Of a stretch of 64,000 nt of DNA, positions 1 to 8,529 are shown one piece after another (within the stretch, counting starts at the first letter, position 1; the number at the start of each line of letters is the position of its first letter). Origin of the DNA: JAIVGV01 sp036389335. GTDB taxonomy: Bacteria > Acidobacteriota > Blastocatellia > Pyrinomonadales > Pyrinomonadaceae. The notes under the pieces were generated by a model. That model worked only from the letters and a program-made list of their open reading frames with translations, did no database searches and was not told where the DNA came from. The stretch lies in contig DASVQC010000072.1 of NCBI GenBank assembly GCA_036389335.1, positions 53,452 to 117,451 on the forward strand, read 5' to 3'. Position numbers and translations under genes: made by a program.

Positions 1-2
1 CG

Positions 3-995
3 ATGTTCATGGGAAGAGGCAGACCGTCTCAGATGGAACTCCCCGCGGGCAGGCATGCCATAAGGTGTTGGGTCAGAGGATCGCAAACACCGAGTTTGCC
101 TCTCCTGCTGAAGACATGCTTGGCCCTAGAGATATCTCCGGTCGATCTATTACGGAAGAGTAGTGACGATAAATCGAAGTATCCGATTGATGTCCCCACA
201 CCTGAGGAGCGGGTGACGATTTGCCGGGCTGCTACGGGCGACGATGGGGCGGACAGCTCGCGGATAAACTGGAAGGATCCGGAAAGCTTGGCGCGCATAG
301 AAGGGAGATTGCGTGACGCGCTTAGCGAAAAACCACCCTCCTCGCTCACTAGGATTGCGAAAGAGCTAAAATGTACTAGAGGTACGCTGAGAAAAAAGTT
401 TCCCGAATTGGCGGCCCAAGTGGCCGAAAGGGCGGACGTTTACTACCGTCCTTCGATAAGTATCGAGAGGGTGTCGGAGCTGCTCCGGGCTGCGTTGAAT
501 GAGAATCCGCCTCCGTCTCTGCAAGAAGTTTCCCGGCGGCTGGGGAAGGGGGGATCGACTGTCACGCTCCATAAAAAGTTTCCTGAAGAGAGCCGTGTGA
601 TCATCGAAAGATATTGTGCACATCACAAGAGGCGGCTGGACGATGAAAGTATCGAGAAGAAACTGCGCGCGGCTCTGGAAATAGTTCCACCGCCCTCCAT
701 GCCGGAAGTTTCCCGCGATATGGGAGTAAGCAGACCGACTCTCCTCAGTAAATTCCCCGAACTGTATAAAGCGGTTTCAAATCGGTTCGCGGTTTATCGT
801 CGTGAGGAAGACGCGCGGAAGAGGGAGAATGCTAGGTCAGAAATAAAGACTATCTGTGAGCAGGCCTTACGAGAGGGCGTATACCCGAGTGATGCATTGG
901 TTAGATCGCAACTGTCTATCCCGTGTCAGTCTGAAGCGTTATCAAAAATTCGCCGCGAGGTACTTGCTAAGTCGGGAGTCATCGAACATTTTTAG
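3..995 (+). CDS. TniQ-like protein, C-terminal part (5' end outside window)
   Basis: The frame is already open at the window edge, so the first ATG is probably internal and the N-terminal TniQ zinc-finger domain would lie to the left. Residues 18-52 look like a helix-turn-helix (WVRGSQTPSLPLLL) that aligns with the equivalent stretch of the full TniQ at 13181-14770 (EWKTGRHVPNLDSMLRL). Then come three or four copies of a roughly 55-residue module at about 95-149, 153-210, 214-268 and, more diverged, 277-325. Each has a leading helix, a PPxS motif, an HTH-like helix pair and a KFPE-type end. Inference: this is a target-site selector related to TnsD/TniQ in which the repeats bind DNA. The direction matches tnsAB-tnsC-tniQ, but the gene lies 8 kb away. 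It could also be a relic of a second element. Confidence 0.7.
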   Translation: MFMGRGRPSQMELPAGRHAIRCWVRGSQTPSLPLLLKTCLALEISPVDLLRKSSDDKSKYPIDVPTPEERVTICRAATGDDGADSSRINWKDPESLARIEGRLRDALSEKPPSSLTRIAKELKCTRGTLRKKFPELAAQVAERADVYYRPSISIERVSELLRAALNENPPPSLQEVSRRLGKGGSTVTLHKKFPEESRVIIERYCAHHKRRLDDESIEKKLRAALEIVPPPSMPEVSRDMGVSRPTLLSKFPELYKAVSNRFAVYRREEDARKRENARSEIKTICEQALREGVYPSDALVRSQLSIPCQSEALSKIRREVLAKSGVIEHF

Positions 996-1009
996 CTGCT
1001 AGCTGCTAA

Positions 1010-1438
1010 CAGTCGCTATACAGGCACTATAACAACCTCGAGACTTACGGTTTCCTGGGATATGAGAGCCTGCGGGTTGAGCGGCGGACGTGGGATCTGG
1101 AGGCTATCCCCGGCCGCGAGGCTTTCGCCGACCCACGCTTCTGCGACGACTTCTCGAGGACCTTCGAAGCGCGGGCGCAGGGGCGGGGCGACTGGCTCGC
1201 CCGGTACATGCTCGAGCAAGGGACGTGGACTACGCCTATCCTGTTACTGGAGAACCTTGACGGGGCTTTGGCCTACCCCGGCGGCGGGAAACTCAACCAG
1301 CCCTACCACCTGCTCGAAGGCCACCGCAGGCTTTCCTTCCTTAACGCCCTCCGACGGGGTGGACAGGCCCTTCCAAAGCACGACGTTTGGCTTGTACGCA
1401 AGTCGTCCCAACCAGAGTATTTCGGAGCCCACTGCTAA
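1010..1438 (+). pseudogene. 5'-truncated gene remnant with LLEGHRRL motif
   Basis: The reading frame is open from the stop codon at 1007-1009 to the stop at 1436-1438 (142 codons), with no good start before an internal ATG at 1208. The translation looks like real protein: a charged N-terminal part (YESLRVERRTWDLEAI), then ENLDGALAYPGGGKLNQPYH and LLEGHRRLSFLNAL. An EGHRRL-type motif is common in ParB-like nuclease-fold proteins, but assignment to that superfamily is only a guess. The remnant begins just after the TniQ-like gene, at a short TAGCTGC repeat, so it was probably cut by a rearrangement inside the mobile region. An alternative is a short gene starting at 1208 (76 aa). Confidence 0.5.
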
Positions 1439-1771
1439 TTAGCCGCCCAGCGGGAAGTCGAACTTTAATTCAGCAGTGCCGGTTTCCCGTCCGCGGGGCA
1501 GCTTCATCACTGTCCACTCGAGGATGCCCTCAACGACCTCCTCGCCACGCCTAGCAGCGTCCCCTGCGAAGTCGCCTCGGGTGAACCGGCCCTCGAAGCG
1601 GTAACTCACGCCCCGCGCCGCGGTAGTGTCAAACGGGAGATTCCCATGCTCGACGACCGCCCGGGTGAACCTGTAGGTGACCATCCTGTTCCCCCGCAGC
1701 ATGCTGAGCGTGCCCAGGTAGACCGCGCCCACCCTGTGCAGCTCGATGTTCTGGAAGAGACCGCCGTCCAT
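1439..1771 (-). CDS. Hypothetical protein, 110 aa
   Basis: This small gene follows the 407-aa gene on the same strand after 26 bases, so the two are probably co-transcribed. The ATG at 1771 is the first good start after that gene's stop; the open frame extends further upstream only in the shadow of the neighbour. The protein is rich in beta-strand-like stretches (VGAVYLGTLSMLRG, VSYRFEGRFTRGDF, GTAELKFDFPLGG), without signal peptide, membrane helix or cysteine motif. I do not recognise the family. It may be a partner or immunity-like protein of the preceding gene, which is inference from position only. Confidence 0.5.
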   Translation of the reverse strand: MDGGLFQNIELHRVGAVYLGTLSMLRGNRMVTYRFTRAVVEHGNLPFDTTAARGVSYRFEGRFTRGDFAGDAARRGEEVVEGILEWTVMKLPRGRETGTAELKFDFPLGG

Positions 1772-1797
1772 CTCAGGACGGAATGCGCGCAGGCGGG

Positions 1798-3021
1798 TTA
1801 GTCGTATTGGAATATGTCGTGGTCGAACGCCATAACTTGAGGCACTCCCCGATCGTGAAACCATTTGAATAGCTGCAGGTCCGGCGAGGCCGCTTTGTCC
1901 GCCCAAGTGAGTTGGGACTCGATTTTGTTTTCGAGCGCGACGCGCTCCGAAGCGGGCAGCGCTTCTACTAACCCGCGCTCCGGCGTTCTCCTCATCCCGG
2001 GCACCAGGAGCGTCTTGGCTTTTATGAAATTCCCTTCGATCACTGCCGGGCAGTAGCCGACCCGGTAGTAATATTTCTTCCGGGGGTCGAAGCTGTCCAG
2101 TATCTCTGCCAAGAACCTGTAGCTGACGAACCCTTCGGCGCACCGGTCGTACAGGGTGAAGCAGAGCCCCATCTCCGGGTTCGTACAGTCCTCGTAGTAG
2201 GCGCAGTTGTCGACGAACGCGAAGGCGTCGCCGGATCCGGAGAACGTCCTCCAGTCACCCACGGTGCGCCCGCAAATCCTCTCCAGCGCGTGCCGGCTGA
2301 AAGACACGACCCTCGCCGCCCCGTCGACTCCGCAGGCCAGCTTGGGCTCCCGGTGTGAATAGTAACTGCGGGAGCCGCCCGCCTGGTGAGTTAAGAGGGA
2401 TCTAAACCGGACCGTAATTTGATTGTCGGCCGGCTGCCCGAATAACACGTCCAGGCAGCGGTAAGGGACGACCCAATCCGGCGGCAGCCGCCCTTGAATT
2501 ACCTCTCCCAGCGAGAGGGCTATGACGGGGAACGCTCGAGGCTGATTGGTCTGCTCTGCCAGCGACTGCGTCACTCCGACGGCCCCGGGAAAGCCAGACT
2601 CCCTCGCGATGTGGAAGAACGTTTGTTGCGCCGGGGGCAGCAAGCTCATGTGCTCGCTGCGCACTTCTTCGACTACCTGTTTGAACCCGGCGTGATGTTC
2701 GCGGGGCAGGTTAGTTAAATCAGTAACGACCTCCGGGAATCTGTCTGCGGGCGAGTACGTGACACTTCCTTTCAGAGCCAGTATCTCTGTGGACAGCTTC
2801 TGGTTCTGCGCGGAGTCGAGGTTGACGCCGAACGTGACCACCGCCACGCGCTCTGCCGCGCCCGTTTGAACGATTCGCTCGAGCCGGTCACGCCCGTAAA
2901 ACACGACCTGCTCTCCGGACTCAGGATCTATCCCTAGAACGATGTCGGCCCTGCGGATACAGTCGCGGAGGTCGGGCAGGGCCACGGAATCGATTGGGAC
3001 TGGTTCTGGCGACTGTACCAA
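1798..3021 (-). CDS. Hypothetical protein, 407 aa
   Basis: The frame starts at a TTG at 3021 preceded by a GGAG box about 8 bases upstream; no better ATG is near. The product is soluble by appearance. The N-terminal half holds a Rossmann-like strand pattern (RADIVLGIDPESG, VAVVTFGVNL). The C-terminal half contains FSRHALERICGRTVGDW, a cluster of cysteines in an AFVDNCAYYEDC context, and aromatic-rich strands (RKKYYYRVGYCP). No family is recognised. The gene lies 126 bases downstream of the TIR effector on the same strand and is followed by a 110-aa gene, so the three may form one operon. It is most likely an accessory, possibly defence-related, cargo gene. Confidence 0.7.
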   Translation of the reverse strand: MVQSPEPVPIDSVALPDLRDCIRRADIVLGIDPESGEQVVFYGRDRLERIVQTGAAERVAVVTFGVNLDSAQNQKLSTEILALKGSVTYSPADRFPEVVTDLTNLPREHHAGFKQVVEEVRSEHMSLLPPAQQTFFHIARESGFPGAVGVTQSLAEQTNQPRAFPVIALSLGEVIQGRLPPDWVVPYRCLDVLFGQPADNQITVRFRSLLTHQAGGSRSYYSHREPKLACGVDGAARVVSFSRHALERICGRTVGDWRTFSGSGDAFAFVDNCAYYEDCTNPEMGLCFTLYDRCAEGFVSYRFLAEILDSFDPRKKYYYRVGYCPAVIEGNFIKAKTLLVPGMRRTPERGLVEALPASERVALENKIESQLTWADKAASPDLQLFKWFHDRGVPQVMAFDHDIFQYD

Positions 3022-3147
3022 GATTAGCTCCGGTGAGGGCGACGTTCCGCTCTTTGACGATCAAATATACACCGACCCATGGCATCTCTCTTACGGCGCT
3101 TTGTAGGGAGCCGGCCTCTCGGGTCCAGGTCTCGGGGACCGTTTATT

Positions 3148-5121
3148 TTAGTGCTCGAGCTTATTCCTCGCCGTCCTCACCAAGTCTTGATGCGCCCTGA
3201 CGACTTCTCCCGCCTTGCCGTGAAGCTGATTCACCACACGAACATATCTCTCATTATCCTCATACCGCCACTCGGTCGGAACCGCCAGCATGTCTCCGGC
3301 CGCCTCAGGGAACGTGTTGTGATGAACAAGCTCCAGGTATTCCTGGACGAGAGTGTAGAGGCGTCCGCGCCTTTCCTCTAACTCCTCGTCCAGGAACTCA
3401 TGCTCCGCGTCATTCCAATCATCCATGAAGTTATAGAGGTCGTCTAATTTCTTCCTGTGGAAAGCGGCGCTTCCCATGCTGAAGTCGCGGATGAACTTGA
3501 TGCTGCCGTTGGACGGTAAGGCCTTCCTTAGCTGCGCAAGTAACTCCCGATCCGCCTCTTTAATCTTAAGTTTTTCTGCGGTGGATATCACAACCTCATT
3601 CTGAGAACCGTGATCTGTGGCTTGCGGGCTGACTGGTGTCCCCTGAAGGTTGAAGTCTCCCTCGGTGTGCCAGTCTCTGCCTGACAGCTCGACGGGGCAC
3701 CCGGCCGTACCGAGCCTCTGCGCCAGTTCCTGTCTTGCCGCCGGGCTGTTAGTCAGCCGGACGGTGTGCCGCCCGGCTATGTCGCTGAACGGGCGGACTG
3801 TCCCCAGCTCCACGATAACGGTCCTGTCGGGGTTGCGCCCCATCGCCATGCCCGCCTCGAAGAGCACGTTCGGCCGCGCCTGCCCCGTTGGCCGGGATTC
3901 GTAAGGGGGATCGTCTTGGGCCCGGAAGGGCGCGCGCAACAATGCTTCGTCGTCGGGCGTCATCAGCACCACGACCGCCTGAGCTATAGAGAAGGCGGCG
4001 TCCAATATCTCACCGATGAAGGGCGAGGCCTTGCCTGTCTCTTTGATCGCTTGCGACCACTCGAGCGGTCTCAGGCCTACCGAGCGCAGGAATCGGAATA
4101 GCGAGTCGCGCGCGGCAAGGTTCCTGCCGTGTACGACGAAAACAGTTCTGGGGTCTGGGGCATATTTAGTCGCCCCGCCGCTACTCCGGTCGTCCCCGCG
4201 GGAAACTTCGGCTTGCCTGGATTCCGAAGGCGGGATGTCAGCCGTGACGCCTTGTTTGGCCGAAACCGTCGTATACCCCTTCCGCACCGCGTCCGCCAGT
4301 TCGTCAATAAAGGCAAGGCAGTTGTCCCCATCGACGCGCATGAACTCGTCCAGGGGGCGTTCGTTACGCTTAACAACCAGGCCTCCCAAGTGGCTCGTCA
4401 GGGCTTCGAATCGAGCAGCGTCGTCGGGGACGTATTCTTTCAGGAAGTCTGTGAAGCGCATCTTCCAGCGTTCAAAAGCGAGCCGCCCCTTCTCCCGACT
4501 CCCAGCCCGGTAGTGGGCGATCACGTCGTCGGTTAGCTCCTGCTTCCAAGTCGCCAACCGGCGCGCGAACTCCGTTTCAGCTACCTTCGCTCCGGTGTCA
4601 CTATCGACGACGGTCTCCAGCACCTGCCCGATACTTTCGAATTTCAAGTATCCGTCAAAAGCGCGCCCGTCAATCTTGATTACCCCTAGGCCGTCAACCC
4701 CGTGGCCGTAGTTAAACCCCGAACTGTGGAAGACGCCGAGGTGCGATAATTCCCTGAATATGACCGCCACTTCGCGATCCGGAATCTTTATCTTGTCAGA
4801 GACATATTCCGCACTGATTTGCTGAGTGTTAATGTCATCGCGTAATGCGCGGCCGACAGTTTGAATTACTCGGTCGGCCTTGCCGACTAATTCGTTATCA
4901 GGATCGACCAACCCGACGCCGAGCAGGGTGATTTGGTCCTCGTCCCTGAGTAGGCGCGCGTCGATGTCGGACGGATTAAAGTCTCTAGGCAGTCTGTCCC
5001 GAAGCTCCACCCTCAGCCCTCTCGCGCTGACTGGCTCGCCGCTCCGCAGCTTAGAACATATCGCGGAGAGCCACGCCCTTTCGGGAGCTGTTAATTTAAT
5101 CTTTGGGGCGGTGCCGGCCAT
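3148..5121 (-). CDS. TIR-domain effector, CAP12/PCTIR type
   Basis: The protein has 657 residues. About 1-160 looks like a winged-helix or partner-binding region and 160-320 is an alpha-helical linker. About 326-480 is a TIR-like domain of the CD-NTase-associated protein 12 / Pycsar TIR type: RTVFVVHGRNLAARDSL at the start, then PFIGEILDAAF, VVVLMTPDDE and PNVLFEAGMAMGR, with E422 as the expected catalytic glutamate. The tail (about 500-657) is helical and charged. In characterised relatives this domain cleaves NAD+ after sensing a cyclic nucleotide or another trigger during phage infection. No cyclase, CD-NTase, STING or SAVED gene is adjacent, so the trigger is unknown. It is probably the first gene of an operon with the two unknown genes downstream. 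Confidence 0.85.
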   Translation of the reverse strand: MAGTAPKIKLTAPERAWLSAICSKLRSGEPVSARGLRVELRDRLPRDFNPSDIDARLLRDEDQITLLGVGLVDPDNELVGKADRVIQTVGRALRDDINTQQISAEYVSDKIKIPDREVAVIFRELSHLGVFHSSGFNYGHGVDGLGVIKIDGRAFDGYLKFESIGQVLETVVDSDTGAKVAETEFARRLATWKQELTDDVIAHYRAGSREKGRLAFERWKMRFTDFLKEYVPDDAARFEALTSHLGGLVVKRNERPLDEFMRVDGDNCLAFIDELADAVRKGYTTVSAKQGVTADIPPSESRQAEVSRGDDRSSGGATKYAPDPRTVFVVHGRNLAARDSLFRFLRSVGLRPLEWSQAIKETGKASPFIGEILDAAFSIAQAVVVLMTPDDEALLRAPFRAQDDPPYESRPTGQARPNVLFEAGMAMGRNPDRTVIVELGTVRPFSDIAGRHTVRLTNSPAARQELAQRLGTAGCPVELSGRDWHTEGDFNLQGTPVSPQATDHGSQNEVVISTAEKLKIKEADRELLAQLRKALPSNGSIKFIRDFSMGSAAFHRKKLDDLYNFMDDWNDAEHEFLDEELEERRGRLYTLVQEYLELVHHNTFPEAAGDMLAVPTEWRYEDNERYVRVVNQLHGKAGEVVRAHQDLVRTARNKLEH

Positions 5122-5487
5122 CGCGAGGGACCCTAGCGCAGCAGGAAGATCTGTTACTCCTTACCGCTTTCCTTACTCGGTGACATCCGGCGGGGTCTCG
5201 GCCTTAGCCTATCGCCCTCTATCCGGTCTGCGGACGTGTAACACTCCGCCATGGCCGAAGTGTAGTTGGGGAGCGCAATGCGGCTGGACATCAACGCCCG
5301 CTGCTTCAGGAAGGCGGGCTTGCGGCGTGTGGCACAGATGACGTCCTGAGGCGGCACTATCGCACATGTTCGAGGATGACGGAACCTCTAAAGAACAAGT
5401 GAATTGACAAAAATTGCTCAGTTTAATAGATTGTTATTCGCAAATAAGCTAATCGAACGAGGCTGTGGACTTTTTCAAGAGATAAAA
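5122..5487. other. Divergent intergenic region
   Basis: About 365 bases lie between the TIR gene (leftward) and the XRE regulator (rightward). The right part is AT-rich and holds a good sigma-70 promoter at 5404-5432. Short overlapping frames here lack coding character. An XRE operator controlling both directions is plausible, but I see no clear palindrome. Confidence 0.4.
5404..5432 (+). promoter_or_regulatory. Sigma-70-like promoter of the XRE gene
   Basis: A perfect TTGACA at 5404-5409 is separated by exactly 17 bases from TAGATT at 5427-5432 (4 of 6 consensus positions) in an AT-rich context. It lies 55 bases upstream of the ATG at 5488. This argues against the upstream TTG at 5404 as the translation start, since that TTG would be the -35 box itself. 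Confidence 0.6.
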
Positions 5488-5811
5488 ATGAAGTTTGGGA
5501 GAATTATCGCCAGCGCCCGCGAACGGGAGGGCATTAATCAGAAACAACTTGCGGGCCGCATCTTAAAAGAGGACGGCAGGCCTATTTCGCCGCCTTACCT
5601 CAACGATATCGAGCACAACCGCCGCACCCCTTCATCCGACCACATGATCGAGCAGTTCGCAGAAGCCCTGGATATACATCCGGAACTTCTATACTACGCG
5701 GCCAGGAAGATACCGGCTTCAGCATACAAGGTTACGGCTGGTGAAGACCGCGTGATCGCCGCATTCGAAGCCTTCCAGCGGGTGCTGCGGGCCGACAAGA
5801 AAGTAACTTAG
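5488..5811 (+). CDS. XRE-family helix-turn-helix regulator
   Basis: The protein is 107 residues from the ATG at 5488, chosen because the longer frame starts inside the promoter. An XRE domain covers about residues 1-70: FGRIIASAREREGINQKQLA followed by PPYLNDIEHNRRTPS, with the recognition helix in the second part, then a short helical tail. Single-domain XRE proteins act as dimeric DNA-binding repressors or activators. It is transcribed away from the TIR gene and may control that operon or transposon functions. The exact target is unknown. Confidence 0.8.
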   Translation: MKFGRIIASAREREGINQKQLAGRILKEDGRPISPPYLNDIEHNRRTPSSDHMIEQFAEALDIHPELLYYAARKIPASAYKVTAGEDRVIAAFEAFQRVLRADKKVT

Positions 5812-5978
5812 ACCTCTGCAGACTTCACCACCTCTCCCGCGGTTTTACCTCTCATCCTCATCCTGTTACAGCATAGGCTCGTGCAGCCTGATAACCGAAA
5901 GAGGCCACCTGGACTAAATCCGCATGCCTCCTTTTGACCTGCGTGGCGCACCTCAATTCGCAGTACTTGTAATTATTG

Positions 5979-6323
5979 CTAGTCGGCAGAATGGCCTTCA
6001 TCTTTCGCGCGGACGGCGGGAGGAGAAACTACCCCTCCGTGCTTAGCCTTGGTCGGGCTGGGTATCTTGTCAGGCAGATCGAGCGAATCACGCACGAGCA
6101 CGTCGATCCAGACGTTAGCCACGTCGCCGTACCTGGCAAGTACGAAATACGGCGGCAGCCTCGCATTACGCTCGTAAGCGCTGAGTGTAGTCTGGGGGAT
6201 GACGGGAGGAAGATCGAGGAGTTTCAGCATCTCCTCCTGTGTGAGCCCCATCGCGGTGCGTATCTGCCGCAGTTTAGCCCCTAATCGCCGGGGGATGTAC
6301 TTGAGCGGTTTGTTCTTACCCAT
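5979..6323 (-). CDS. XRE-family helix-turn-helix regulator
   Basis: The 114-residue protein has a strong ribosome binding site (GGAGGTGA, about 8 bases before the ATG at 6323). The XRE domain is at about 11-70: LGAKLRQIRTAMGLTQEEML, then QTTLSAYERNARLPP. After it comes VLARYGDVANVWIDVLV, which in related proteins is the last helix of the domain. The tail is short and basic. It converges on the other XRE gene (5488-5811) and is not a close copy of it. It probably regulates genes inside the mobile region. No operator was identified. Confidence 0.8.
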   Translation of the reverse strand: MGKNKPLKYIPRRLGAKLRQIRTAMGLTQEEMLKLLDLPPVIPQTTLSAYERNARLPPYFVLARYGDVANVWIDVLVRDSLDLPDKIPSPTKAKHGGVVSPPAVRAKDEGHSAD

Positions 6324-6728
6324 CAGGCTTCACCTCCTGACGGGTAACGTCCCGCTCTAAAATTTCTGAATCCGCGCGCTTGCAGAATAGACTAAGTGGT
6401 ACTACACTGCTCCGGCATCCTACGTTCGCCGCGTGTCGTGGTTGATTCTGCCACGCGACGGTGCTCATCACCCGAGCTGCGGACCTGGTTCATTCATAGA
6501 GCGCGTCGAACCGCCGTAGATTACCAAACTTCGTAAGGCGTAGCCACAACACGGATCCTTACCCGTGCGGTGAAGCTGAATCCTGCTTATCGGGCGAAGG
6601 CGCAAGGACGGCTTAGGGCATAAGCGGTAGCCGACCGGCTCGTCCCGGCGCAGCTAATTATGGCGAAAAGCTTACTGCAACCTCATGGCCCCAAACGGTG
6701 TGACAGTGCCGCAAAGGAACCTTCAAGT
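6324..6728. other. Divergent intergenic region without recognised gene
   Basis: About 400 bases lie between the leftward XRE gene and the rightward lipoprotein gene. Only the XRE ribosome binding site next to 6324 is clear. I see no tRNA, no strong promoter and no long hairpin. Confidence 0.4.
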
Positions 6729-7475
6729 ATGAAGAACTTATGGGATCAAAGACATCTGCACATAATCCCAATCATCTTCTGCGTCTTTCTGAGCGCGACG
6801 CCGGGCTGCGGCATCGACACGAAAGACCTTACTCGTGAAAGCGCGCGTAAGCTGATCGAAGATTCCGAGAGATTTAAAGCACCGCTCGTAGCCTCCTTGA
6901 AAGATCAGAACGAGTTCCCGATGCTGCCTAACTCGGCGGATGAGACAGAACAGGAGGCGCTCGCGCGGGTCTTGGACATGCACCTGTCGTCGAACATTGC
7001 CCTCGCCGTCCTCCGTCACCTCGGCTACGCGGAGGTCAAGGTCACCCTCGTCAAGCATGCCAAAGTGGAAGGCAGCGGGCCGTTCGCCAACATCCAGCCA
7101 TGGGTCTTTAACATCGCAGCGACCCTGACGGACAAAGGCAGGCAAGCGGCCAAGTTTCAGGGGTTGACGGGCGATAAGGCGGTGCCGCTCGCGCGCAGAG
7201 AGATAGTTGAGGTCACCGGCATTAGGAAAGAGGGTATACGTGGTGAGGCGGACTTCACCTGGAAGACAGTGCCCACAGAGGCCGGTGAGGCGTTTGACCC
7301 GTCGACCGACACCTTCAAGAGTCTTCCGCCAGAGTTGCGGGAGGCATTAACAAAATCGCGGGGGATTGGGCCGTTCGCAAGCAGCGCGACGGGCAACTGG
7401 GCAGACATCCATAAAACGTCCGCCGCCTTCCAGAAGTACGACGACGGCTGGAGACTGACCGGAATCCGTAATTGA
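6729..7475 (+). CDS. Predicted lipoprotein, function unknown
   Basis: I chose the ATG at 6729 (248 aa) because AAAGGAA lies about 10 bases upstream and because the protein then begins with a compact lipoprotein signal: a basic start, the hydrophobic stretch IIPIIFCVFLSA, and a lipobox ending TPGC. The ATG at 6660 would add 23 unlikely residues. The mature part is soluble, with IALAVLRHLGYAEVKV and a C-terminal AFQKYDDGWRLTGI that resembles the final strand of small NTF2-like or DUF-type lipoproteins of this phylum. It is probably anchored in the outer membrane or periplasmic face. Its role in the mobile region is unknown. Confidence 0.7.
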   Translation: MKNLWDQRHLHIIPIIFCVFLSATPGCGIDTKDLTRESARKLIEDSERFKAPLVASLKDQNEFPMLPNSADETEQEALARVLDMHLSSNIALAVLRHLGYAEVKVTLVKHAKVEGSGPFANIQPWVFNIAATLTDKGRQAAKFQGLTGDKAVPLARREIVEVTGIRKEGIRGEADFTWKTVPTEAGEAFDPSTDTFKSLPPELREALTKSRGIGPFASSATGNWADIHKTSAAFQKYDDGWRLTGIRN

Positions 7476-7520
7476 TGTTGACGCTGGCGGCACATTCCAA
7501 CTTGAAAGCAGGCCGCGATT

Positions 7521-7763
7521 ATGAGCAACGTTATAGATTACATTACCTGCCGCAACTGCTCACGCCACATAGTGCCGCGGCTCTGGCACGTCACCAACCT
7601 GGGCGTGACGCGGACGCAGCACCTGTGTCCGTTCTGCGGCACGGTACTGTTCGTGGCGGGCCCGCGGGGCGTCGGTGCTGCCGTTGTCGCGCTGTTCCAT
7701 CTAGCCCTGCGGCTCGTCGATATGGGCACCGGCGGGGGCGGCAGGCGCCGCCGGAGGTATTAA
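7521..7763 (+). CDS. Small zinc-ribbon membrane protein
   Basis: An 80-residue protein starts 45 bases after the lipoprotein stop. The first half carries two metal-binding-like pairs, CRNC at about residue 10 and CPFC at about 36, consistent with a zinc ribbon. The second half has a hydrophobic helix (VGAAVVALFHLALRLV), then a glycine/arginine-rich basic tail (GGGGRRRRRY). It is probably membrane-associated with a cytoplasmic ribbon. No family is recognised. It may be co-transcribed with the lipoprotein gene. Confidence 0.65.
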   Translation: MSNVIDYITCRNCSRHIVPRLWHVTNLGVTRTQHLCPFCGTVLFVAGPRGVGAAVVALFHLALRLVDMGTGGGGRRRRRY

Positions 7764-7911
7764 CCACCCTCTTCGTGCCCGGAGGGGAAATCGAAACAGC
7801 CACCGATCCATAATGCTCTCGCTCTAACCGGTAATTATTGGGCGTTGCGCCAAGGCTCCGAGTCTTAACGCCGGCACTGTGGTGAATGCCTGTTTGGTCG
7901 AACCGTAATCG

Positions 7912-8382
7912 ATGCTCAAGCAATTTAGATTCACCGTCGACTGCGTAATCACGATCCGTGACATCACGCGGGAGGACGCCGAGCGCGCATACCGGGATGA
8001 TCCTAATGTCGGCTGCTACCTGGAGGAGCCGGAAGCGTTGCAGAAGGTGATAGAGCAGCAACGGCGGCTCCTGCACGCAATCCTGCGAAGTGACGAGGTG
8101 CTCTGCCGGTTGGTTCGGAGATATGTCTACGAGTACATACAAGAGCGCCTCTATGACGAACTGCCGAAGCCGCCCGAGGTCGACGAGGAGATGTTTCTGG
8201 TAATGGGCGAGGCCATCGACGCGCTCGACTTTGTGGACAGGGCACTTTATCTGGCTTACGCCGCACCGCGGCCTGAATACGAGGTGGAGGAAGACGGCGA
8301 CCCTTTTGAGCAGCACACGCGCCTCGTGCGGAACAGCTTCGAGATTAAGCCGCTCGAGCCGGAGTTAATTGAATTGAGGTAG
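7912..8382 (+). CDS. Hypothetical protein, 156 aa
   Basis: This acidic, mostly helical soluble protein starts FRFTVDCVITIRDITREDAE and ends with a charged segment. There is no signal peptide, membrane helix or cysteine motif. It has the look of a small phage- or plasmid-type accessory protein, but I recognise no family. It is followed by a 750-base gene-free region leading to tnsAB. Confidence 0.6.
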   Translation: MLKQFRFTVDCVITIRDITREDAERAYRDDPNVGCYLEEPEALQKVIEQQRRLLHAILRSDEVLCRLVRRYVYEYIQERLYDELPKPPEVDEEMFLVMGEAIDALDFVDRALYLAYAAPRPEYEVEEDGDPFEQHTRLVRNSFEIKPLEPELIELR

Positions 8383-8529
8383 GGCCAAGTAAGTGAATCG
8401 GTAAGTAGATGGCTTCCCGCTTGAGTCTCAGCGCAGTTGTTAGCCACGATCCGAGAATGAGGGCAAAAAGCCGCATCCGGCTCTCAAATCTGCCGACCGC
8501 CTGGATACGATCTATTTTTTTCTAAACTG

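Noticed and set aside
5404..5487. TTG start 28 codons upstream of the XRE gene
   Set aside because: The TTG is part of a perfect -35 box; the XRE fold begins at the later ATG.
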